NCBI GenBank assembly: GCA_022615215.1
Contig: JAKEHD010000305.1
Span: forward strand, 1-6,551
DNA length: 6,551 bases
Direction of reading: 5' to 3'
Source: Blastocatellia bacterium
GTDB taxonomy: Bacteria; Acidobacteriota; Blastocatellia; UBA7656
The notes beneath the pieces were generated by a model. The model made no database searches. It was not told where the DNA came from and saw only the letters and a program-made list of their open reading frames with translations. Shown one piece after another: positions 1 to 5,015 of this stretch. The number at the start of each line of letters is the position of its first letter. The stretch's first letter is position 1. A program made the translations under genes and the position numbers.

Positions 1-60
1 GAAGAAAGGAATCTTGAAGAAAGGAATCTTGAAGAAAGGAATCTTGAAGAAAGGAATCTT
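1..60 (+). repeat. 15-bp tandem repeat, four perfect copies, in frame within the first gene
   Basis: The unit GAAGAAAGGAATCTT occurs four times without a mismatch (1-15, 16-30, 31-45, 46-60) and may continue beyond the left edge. Fifteen is a multiple of three and the array lies in the open frame of the glycosyltransferase gene, so each copy encodes E-E-R-N-L, a charged pentapeptide. Each junction contains the short palindrome TCTTGAAGA. The array ends exactly where a hydrophobic-rich, clearly protein-like sequence starts, so it would sit in a loop or extension before a membrane segment. Perfect identity suggests recent expansion by slippage. It is also the kind of sequence at which assemblies break, so the true copy number is unknown. 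Confidence 0.9.
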
Positions 61-1230
61 TATGCTCGCTCGCGGCTTATTATCTCCGCCGCAAAGCGCG
101 CCTCGGCTTATTGGGCAGGCTTCGCTGCGATTGCTCTCGCCATGGCCGCATACCTCGCTTACGACCGTGCGTTATGGGCTATGGCGGATCACTTTTTGCA
201 TCACGCGACCGCTTATGGCGGAGAGCGCGGAGTGCCGCCCCCGGCTGTGAAACTGCTGGCCCCTGTCGCGCTCGCTACGTTGCTGGCCGCAATGGGCGCG
301 TTCATGATTATACGCAAAGCGCCCAGGCTGTTTGAGGCATACTCGATCTCTCTGATCGCGTTCGGCTCGGTCGCGCTGCTGATACCTGTAAGGGGTTACT
401 TCATCAAAGTATCGGCTTCGGCCACGATGGCTTACATGCCTCTTCTGCTTTTCGTGATCGCTGTGGGATTCGGTTTATGGCAACTCAAAAGCATTCGCCG
501 CGACGAAGAGCAACGAAAGCTATGGTGGAGTCGCAATGGTAAGATCGTCATCCTGTTTATGTTCGCGGCGGGCGCTTATGGAGAGGTCTATCCACGCGCG
601 GATTACTATCATCTGGTCCGCGTGCTGCCGCCCGTATTTCTTTTGCTCTTGGTAATGATCGCGCGCGCCCTGCCCGTACTGAGAGCATACTTTCAAAACC
701 GTCTGCCCTCGCCTGAGCGGGCCGCGCTCTTTTGCGCTTCGGTCCCGCTCGTACTGTTACTCCTGGTCGCTATCAAAGATGTATGGCAACCTAACTTCGA
801 TTCGAGATTCGCGCTGTTAGACCGTGTGCCGCTTTCAATCGAGCGTGCGCGAGGCATAAAGGTGAGGCCGAGGCAGGCGGAATTGATAGAGGGGCTTGCC
901 CGTTTGATCGAAGAGAACAGCTCTCCCGGCGAGGAAATATTTTCATTCGCGCAGCGAGGCGCGGGCTTTTATTTCCTGACCGGCAGAAGGAACCCCACGC
1001 GCTTCGTGTGGTGGCGCTCGATAGGTCTCAAACAGGAAGAGAGAGCCGCAGTACTGGAGATGATAGCCGCGCGAAGGCCGAAATTGATTCTGCTGCAAGA
1101 GGCTTTTAAAAACATGCGCGTGCGCGATCTCATCAACGATGGTTATGACAAAATCGGAGCGGCCCACGATATAGGGGTTTACGCGCGGAAAGGGCCACAG
1201 AATCACACAGATTCACACAGAACGAATTGA
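1..1230 (+). CDS. Membrane glycosyltransferase, GT39/ArnT-like, 3' part (5' end outside window)
   Basis: The frame is open from the left edge to TGA at 1228-1230, giving 409 visible residues with no start codon. The first in-frame ATG (142) falls inside a membrane segment, so the real start is upstream. After four EERNL repeats (1-20), hydrophobic segments lie near residues 35-55, 85-104, 113-130, 143-161, 180-195, 205-225 and 241-258. A YPRADYYHL stretch (197-205) follows a membrane segment, as in RgtA/ArnT-like integral-membrane enzymes. The soluble tail (about 259-397) has a GEEIFSFAQRGAGFYFLTGR-like stretch, typical of the periplasmic C-terminal part of such proteins. These enzymes usually transfer a sugar from a polyprenyl-phosphate donor on the outer face of the inner membrane. 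The family's acidic catalytic residues would be in the missing N-terminal half. The last dozen residues (PQNHTDSHRTN) come from a DNA repeat. It is followed after 11 bases by the GT2 gene, implying one operon. Family is fairly sure; substrate is unknown. Confidence 0.75.
   Translation, partial: EERNLEERNLEERNLEERNLYARSRLIISAAKRASAYWAGFAAIALAMAAYLAYDRALWAMADHFLHHATAYGGERGVPPPAVKLLAPVALATLLAAMGAFMIIRKAPRLFEAYSISLIAFGSVALLIPVRGYFIKVSASATMAYMPLLLFVIAVGFGLWQLKSIRRDEEQRKLWWSRNGKIVILFMFAAGAYGEVYPRADYYHLVRVLPPVFLLLLVMIARALPVLRAYFQNRLPSPERAALFCASVPLVLLLLVAIKDVWQPNFDSRFALLDRVPLSIERARGIKVRPRQAELIEGLARLIEENSSPGEEIFSFAQRGAGFYFLTGRRNPTRFVWWRSIGLKQEERAAVLEMIAARRPKLILLQEAFKNMRVRDLINDGYDKIGAAHDIGVYARKGPQNHTDSHRTN
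1195..1220 (+). repeat. CACACAG-type direct repeat forming the C-terminus of the first gene
   Basis: CCACAG (1195-1200) is followed by two near-identical decamers, AATCACACAG (1201-1210) and ATTCACACAG (1211-1220). The same word type recurs about 830 bases downstream as the inner arms of the nested palindrome (2029-2045 and, inverted, 2092-2108). This copy is translated as the Q-N-H-T-D-S-H tail immediately before the stop codon. It looks like one half of the same dispersed repeat family, placed at the end of a coding region. Confidence 0.65.
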
Positions 1231-1231
1231 T

Positions 1232-1236
1232 GGAGG
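1232..1236 (+). promoter_or_regulatory. Shine-Dalgarno site of the GT2 gene
   Basis: GGAGG stands five bases before the ATG at 1242, a good spacing. A second ATG at 1238-1240 is too close to the site and opens a different frame that soon ends. The site therefore fixes 1242 as the start and lies directly behind the stop codon of the preceding gene, consistent with coupled translation. Confidence 0.8.
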
Positions 1237-1241
1237 AATGA

Positions 1242-1997
1242 ATGTACAGAGGCTGTCGCGTTGCAGTGGTGATGCCGATTCATAACGAACAGGAGCACCT
1301 TGTGAGGGCGATTTCGCGCGTGCCGCCCTTCGTCGATACTATAGTCGCTATAGACGACGGCAGCACGGATGATACCTGGGAGCGGCTCTCTCAAATAGAT
1401 AACGGAAAGCTTGTGCGTCTCAGACACGAGACGAATCGCGGCGTGGGAGCGGCCACGAAGACCGGCTATCGCTATCTGCTCGAAGGCCCTGGCGACCTTA
1501 TAGCTGTGATGGATGGAGACGGGCAGATGGATGGGCGAGACCTCGGCCCTCTGCTCGATTGCGCGATAGCCGGGGCGGATTACGTCAGGGGCAATCGCTT
1601 TCTCCACCGCGAGACGATACCGCGCATGCCCGCGGGCCGCTATATCGGCAATCTTATTTTTAGCTGGCTCACCCGGCGGGCGGCTATGCTCGAAATCGAT
1701 CTCGATGCGCAATGCGGATACAGTGTGATTCGCCGTTCGGCGCTCAGGCTCCTCGACCTTGACCGTATGTACGACCGCTACGGATTCCCTAACGAGATGG
1801 TCTTGGCCGCATCTCGCACGGGGCTTGCGGTAGAGAGCGTCCCCGTAAGGTGCGTTTACGGCGACGAGGTATCGGGCATAAATCCCTTCACGTCCGTGCC
1901 TGTGATAACCTGCCTGATCGCGCGGAGCTATCTGCGCAGAAAGCTCTCGTTCAATCCGGTTACACTCTCTCTGAGACTGGGGGATATCGAGCGATGA
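1242..1997 (+). CDS. Family 2 glycosyltransferase, DPM1-like (polyprenyl-phosphate sugar synthase type)
   Basis: This 251-residue protein has the full set of GT-A marks: VVMPIHNEQEHL near residues 9-20, nucleotide-binding IDDGSTDD (37-44), a HETNRGVGAATKTGY stretch (62-76) and the metal-binding MDGDGQ with D91 and D93. Further typical blocks are YVRGNRF (114-120) and a DAQCGYSVIRR segment (155-165). It resembles the soluble DPM1/DPG-synthase group, which transfers hexose from a nucleotide sugar to a polyprenyl phosphate on the cytoplasmic face. It has no clear membrane helices, unlike longer GtrB/ArnC-type relatives, so it is either peripheral or the naturally short form. The neighbouring GT39-like enzyme is the kind that would consume such a lipid-linked sugar. 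ATG at 1242 is backed by GGAGG. The TGA stop (1995-1997) lies inside the left arm of a palindromic repeat, so the C-terminus may have been cut or altered by that insertion. The exact sugar cannot be read from sequence. Confidence 0.9.
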   Translation: MYRGCRVAVVMPIHNEQEHLVRAISRVPPFVDTIVAIDDGSTDDTWERLSQIDNGKLVRLRHETNRGVGAATKTGYRYLLEGPGDLIAVMDGDGQMDGRDLGPLLDCAIAGADYVRGNRFLHRETIPRMPAGRYIGNLIFSWLTRRAAMLEIDLDAQCGYSVIRRSALRLLDLDRMYDRYGFPNEMVLAASRTGLAVESVPVRCVYGDEVSGINPFTSVPVITCLIARSYLRRKLSFNPVTLSLRLGDIER

Positions 1998-2153
1998 ACT
2001 CAGCTATCAGCTATCAGGGCCGGTATTCAACCACAGATAACACAGTGGAAGGCAGGGCCTTCTACAAACACGGAAAAAATATCCGTGAAATCTGTGTGAT
2101 CTGTGGTTCGAAACTTTTGGCTGACGGCTGACGGCTGATAGCTGAGTTCATCG
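1992..2153. repeat. Nested palindromic repeat element (about 162 bp) between GT2 and GT4
   Basis: The outer arms, 1992-2011 and 2134-2153, are perfect 20-bp reverse complements. They continue inward as imperfect heptads: AGCTATC-type units on the left, and GCTGACG (2120-2126, 2127-2133) then GCTGATA (2134-2140) on the right. Inside, 2029-2045 and 2092-2108 pair with 16 of 17 matches (AACCACAGAT... against ...ATCTGTGGTT). Two small hairpins fill the centre: GAAGGC/GCCTTC (2048-2053/2057-2062) and CACGGA/TCCGTG (2069-2074/2082-2087). It contains no credible gene. This layered symmetry resembles REP/BIME or MITE-like non-autonomous repeats. No target-site duplication is obvious. The left arm provides the GT2 stop codon. 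Transcribed from the upstream genes, it could fold strongly and dampen expression of the GT4 and flippase, but there is no T-run for a classical terminator. Confidence 0.8.
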
Positions 2154-2204
2154 TCTCTGATTCGCAGTTCTGCAAAGGAACAACTTGAGGAAAAAGATTC
2201 CCTT

Positions 2205-3503
2205 TTGAAAAACAGACCGAACCTCTTGATACTGACCGGCTCTTTCCCGCGCAGCCCTGATGATGAAACGTGCGGCTACGTGAGGGGCTTCGCCCGCAGC
2301 CTCGCCGCAGAGTTCGATGTGCAAGTGCTTGCGCCTCCCGATAGTAAAGCAAGCGATGGGCACGTAGACACGTTCCGCCTCGCGCGCTCGAAATCCCTGC
2401 TGCCCGAGCGTGTGGACCCTTTTCAGGCGAGCCGCGATTTCAATGATCTGCTTTCGAGTTCATTAGCGATAAAAGCGGCTTCAGCGATTTCGCTTCTATC
2501 TTTTTTCGCAAAAGCGTTTCGTCTCGCGCTCAAGTCGGACGCCGTATGCTCGCATTGGATGCTGCCTTCAGGGCTTGCAGGGGCGCTTGTTTCGCGCGCG
2601 CTCGGACGGCCTCACATAGTGATCGAGCATTCGGGCGCGCTTCATCTATTGGCACAATTGCGGGGCGGCCGTAGCGTTGCGCGATTCATAGTCAATAACA
2701 GCGACCTGGTCATCACAGTGAGCGCAGACCTTAAAGACAAACTCACGGAATTATGCCCCGAAGCCGCAGGGAAGATTGAAGTCATTCCGATGGGCATTCG
2801 AGGGAAAGCAGAGGAGCAGAGGAGCAGGGGAGCAGAGGAGCAGGGGAGCAGAGGAGCCATAGAGGCAGTGAAGCCAGAACCCTCGCACCCCTGCCCCCCT
2901 GCCCCCCTGCACCCCTGCGTATTGTTCATAGGTCGTCTCACAGAGATCAAAGGCGTCGGCGTGCTCTTGCGCGCTATGAAAGAGATCGACGATGCGCAAC
3001 TCATCATCGCGGGCGATGGAGAGATGAGAGAGGAGCTTTATAACCTGGCGCGCGACCTGTCGGTCGATGCAAGATTTCTCGGACAGGTCGGGACCGAAGA
3101 GAGAGACCGCCTGCTTGCGGCGTGCGATTGCGTAGTGATTCCTTCGCTCGTTTTGCCATCAGGCCGCACCGAAGGGATGCCGGTCGTGTGCCTCGAAGCC
3201 ATGGCGGCGGGGCAGGCGGTTATTGCTTCGCGAGCGGGCGGTCTGGCCGAAGTGATCGTCGACGGGTACAATGGATTGCTTTTCGAGCCGGGCGATCATC
3301 TTATGCTGGCCGAACGGTTGAAGATGGTTCTAAGCGACGGCGATTTAAAATTGCGACTCGGGCGAGCGGCGCGAAAGACGGCCGCGCGGTTCGAGTGGCC
3401 GCAAACAGGATTGCGATTCAGCGAAATCATAAAGAGCATTTTGAGGAGCGATGAGAGAGTCTACTACGATCAAGGATGTAAAACCCGCAGAGCAGACCTC
3501 TGA
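2205..3503 (+). CDS. Family 4 glycosyltransferase (GT-B fold) with a repeat-derived interdomain insert
   Basis: 432 residues, close to the usual GT4 length. The N-terminal Rossmann domain opens with LLILTGSFPRSPDDETCGYVRGFA (residues 7-30) and reaches IEVIPMGI (191-198). The C-terminal donor-binding domain begins VLFIGRLTEIKG (239-250; R244 and K249 fit the conserved phosphate-binding residues) and carries the retaining-GT EX7E motif at E323 and E331, followed by a GLLFEPGD stretch. The enzyme would transfer a sugar from a nucleotide donor to the growing lipid-linked glycan in the cytoplasm. Between the domains, residues 202-238 are low-complexity (AEEQRSRG twice-type, then PSHPCPPAPLHPC), encoded by an inverted-repeat DNA block. 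The TTG at 2205 is the only usual start codon in frame between the upstream stop (2139) and the conserved N-terminus; GAGG at 2187-2190 is rather distant, so initiation looks weak. The last 53 bases overlap the flippase gene. Acceptor and linkage are unknown. Confidence 0.92.
   Translation: MKNRPNLLILTGSFPRSPDDETCGYVRGFARSLAAEFDVQVLAPPDSKASDGHVDTFRLARSKSLLPERVDPFQASRDFNDLLSSSLAIKAASAISLLSFFAKAFRLALKSDAVCSHWMLPSGLAGALVSRALGRPHIVIEHSGALHLLAQLRGGRSVARFIVNNSDLVITVSADLKDKLTELCPEAAGKIEVIPMGIRGKAEEQRSRGAEEQGSRGAIEAVKPEPSHPCPPAPLHPCVLFIGRLTEIKGVGVLLRAMKEIDDAQLIIAGDGEMREELYNLARDLSVDARFLGQVGTEERDRLLAACDCVVIPSLVLPSGRTEGMPVVCLEAMAAGQAVIASRAGGLAEVIVDGYNGLLFEPGDHLMLAERLKMVLSDGDLKLRLGRAARKTAARFEWPQTGLRFSEIIKSILRSDERVYYDQGCKTRRADL
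2808..2918 (+). repeat. In-frame GC-rich inverted-repeat block inside the GT4 gene
   Basis: Six octamers of consensus GCAGRGGA fill 2808-2855. After a 30-base spacer, four octamers of consensus CMCCCCTG fill 2886-2917. The second set is the reverse complement of the first family (CAGGGGKG), so the block is an imperfect inverted repeat able to form a long hairpin, with purines on one arm and pyrimidines on the other. The unit is eight bases, but the whole block is 111 bases or 37 codons, so the reading frame survives. It lies precisely in the flexible linker between the two Rossmann domains, where an insertion should be tolerated. It looks like a dispersed short-repeat insertion that became coding sequence. 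Confidence 0.85.
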
Positions 3504-4950
3504 CATAGCGAAGGTCGCCGGGCGCGGGACCATATATATCACGGCCGCGAAGGTCTGGTTTATGGTGAGCGGCGCCGGAATACATTTCGTGCTGCCCCGG
3601 CTTATGTCCAAAGAGGAGTTCGGGCTTTATCAGGTGGCTGTGAGCGCCGTGTCCGTCATAAACGCCGTAGTAATCACCGGCACATATCAGACCGTATCGA
3701 AATATATATCTCAGGAAGAAGAGAAAGCCGGAGCCGTAAAATCGAAAGCCTTGAAGTTGCAAACCCTCGTGGGCGGCGGCATTGCGCTCGGATTTTTTCT
3801 GCTGGCCCCGATAGTGGCCGACTATCTGAACGACCCCAAGCTTGTGAATTATCTGCGGCTGGCTTCGCTTATAACCCTCGCGTATTCGTTCTACGCGGTC
3901 TTCACGGGATACTTCAACGGACAGAAAAGATTCCTGACACAGGCCGCGATAGATGCGACCTATTCGACTTTGAAGCTCGGCCTTATAGTCTCGCTCGTAG
4001 CCTCGGGCTACGGCGTGGCCGGAGGGATAGGAGGCTTTGCGCTTGCGGCGGGGAGCGTGCTGCTTGTGTCGTGGATAGTCGCGGGCAAGGGCGAGCGAAG
4101 AGGGGAAGTGAAGGCCGGAGATTTGCTAAAGTTTCAGGGCTACCTTCTGCTCTTCACCTTCGTGCTCAACCTGCTACAGAAAGTAGACCTGATGTTGATA
4201 AAGGCGCTCTCTTCGACGGACGCCTCGACTGCGAGCAGCAATGCGGGCGATTATAGCGCGGCCATAAACATCGCAAACCTCACATATCAGATCGTCATAT
4301 CGGTGACGTTCGTCATCTTCCCGCTCGTGTCGCAATCGACCTTCGCAAACGACCGCCGGAGGACCGAGGCCTACATCTCGAACACCATCAGGTATTCGCT
4401 GATGATAATGGCGCTGGTAGCAACCCTGTTTTCGGCAAACGCAAGCGAAGTCATGCGAGTCATCTATCCGGCCAGCTTCCAGACGGGCAGCCAGGCATTG
4501 AGCATAGTCGCTTACGGGATGCTTCTGTTCGGCCTGTTGTTTATCCTGACGACCATAATCTCTGCGGGCGGGCGTCCTGAGATTTCGCTTGCGATAGGCT
4601 TTTCGACCCTCGCAGCGAACGCGGCGCTGAATGCCGCATTGATCCCTTCTTATGGCCTGACAGGCGCAGCCATAGGGACTACTGCTTCGATGTTACTCGG
4701 AACGCTTGCGGGCGGCATTTATATACTCTTGAAACACAGCGCGCTTATACGATGGTTATCGGCGCTTCGAATAGCCGGTTGCGCGCTGCTGGTTTACGCT
4801 GCGTCGCTCGCATACTCCTCTCCGTCGAGGGGGGTGACGTTGATAAAGCTCGCTGTCGCGGCTCTGATTTATATAGCCGGTTTGATACTCAGCAGAGAGT
4901 TAGGGCGAGAGGATCTTGCCGCAGTGAAAAAGGTTGTGAAATCCCAGTAA
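3451..4950 (+). CDS. Oligosaccharide flippase, Wzx/MOP superfamily
   Basis: 499 residues, highly hydrophobic with many membrane segments (for example near 27-49, 63-80, 104-124, 134-155, 174-190, 192-211, 229-250, 278-297, 315-330, 349-371, 378-400, 401-427, 436-456, 462-481), matching the 12-14 helices usual for polysaccharide biosynthesis proteins of the MATE/MOP group. The N-terminal GRGTIYITAAKVWFMVSG (24-41) and LMSKEEFGLYQVAVS (51-65) blocks are characteristic. The role is to flip lipid-linked oligosaccharide from the cytoplasmic to the periplasmic side of the inner membrane, so it would export what the upstream transferases build. The start at 3451 is the first ATG after an in-frame stop at 3442-3444; GAGGAG (3443-3448) lies just ahead at tight spacing. 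It overlaps the GT4 gene by 53 bases, suggesting translational coupling and one operon. Family confident; the transported glycan and the name wzx cannot be fixed from sequence. Confidence 0.92.
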   Translation: MRESTTIKDVKPAEQTSDIAKVAGRGTIYITAAKVWFMVSGAGIHFVLPRLMSKEEFGLYQVAVSAVSVINAVVITGTYQTVSKYISQEEEKAGAVKSKALKLQTLVGGGIALGFFLLAPIVADYLNDPKLVNYLRLASLITLAYSFYAVFTGYFNGQKRFLTQAAIDATYSTLKLGLIVSLVASGYGVAGGIGGFALAAGSVLLVSWIVAGKGERRGEVKAGDLLKFQGYLLLFTFVLNLLQKVDLMLIKALSSTDASTASSNAGDYSAAINIANLTYQIVISVTFVIFPLVSQSTFANDRRRTEAYISNTIRYSLMIMALVATLFSANASEVMRVIYPASFQTGSQALSIVAYGMLLFGLLFILTTIISAGGRPEISLAIGFSTLAANAALNAALIPSYGLTGAAIGTTASMLLGTLAGGIYILLKHSALIRWLSALRIAGCALLVYAASLAYSSPSRGVTLIKLAVAALIYIAGLILSRELGREDLAAVKKVVKSQ

Positions 4951-4961
4951 AGAACATGTAC

Positions 4962-4986
4962 GGGCGACCCTCTGTGGTCGCCCCTT
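4962..4986 (+). terminator. Perfect 8-bp hairpin between convergent genes, terminator-like
   Basis: GGGCGACC (4962-4969) pairs exactly with GGTCGCCC (4976-4983) around a six-base loop, 12 bases after the flippase stop. The 3' flank (CTTGATG) has only two T residues, so it is a poor classical Rho-independent terminator on the plus strand; the minus-strand flank also lacks a T-run. The position in the 65-base gap between converging genes suits a transcription barrier for both. It also looks like a member of the GGGCGACC...GGTCGCCC palindromes that recur in many bacterial genomes, so it may be an interspersed repeat doing this job incidentally. Confidence 0.55.
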
Positions 4987-5015
4987 GATGGCTTTCAATG
5001 AAGGATGACCATAAT

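Noticed and set aside
14..250. Small protein with a KKGIL repeat in the frame next to the GT39-like gene
   Set aside because: The repeat is open in more than one frame because it has no stops; only the EERNL frame continues into a plausible membrane protein.
1203..1712. 169-codon open frame on the minus strand opposite the GT2 gene
   Set aside because: It is antisense to a well-supported GT2 with conserved motifs, and its product shows no recognisable domain; a shadow frame in GC-rich DNA.
1850..2131. 93-codon open frame running through the end of GT2 into the palindrome
   Set aside because: It overlaps GT2 in another frame and then translates repeat DNA; no ribosome site or protein-like character.
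1992..2153. Insertion sequence with terminal inverted repeats
   Set aside because: It is too short and has no transposase frame or visible target duplication; described instead as a non-autonomous nested palindrome.
1998..2204. Internal promoter for the GT4-flippase pair
   Set aside because: I found no convincing -35/-10 pair at proper spacing in the gap, although transcription from here cannot be excluded.
2808..2918. CRISPR array or VNTR of intergenic type
   Set aside because: Units are 8 bp with no spacers, and the block lies inside an intact coding frame, so it is not a CRISPR array.
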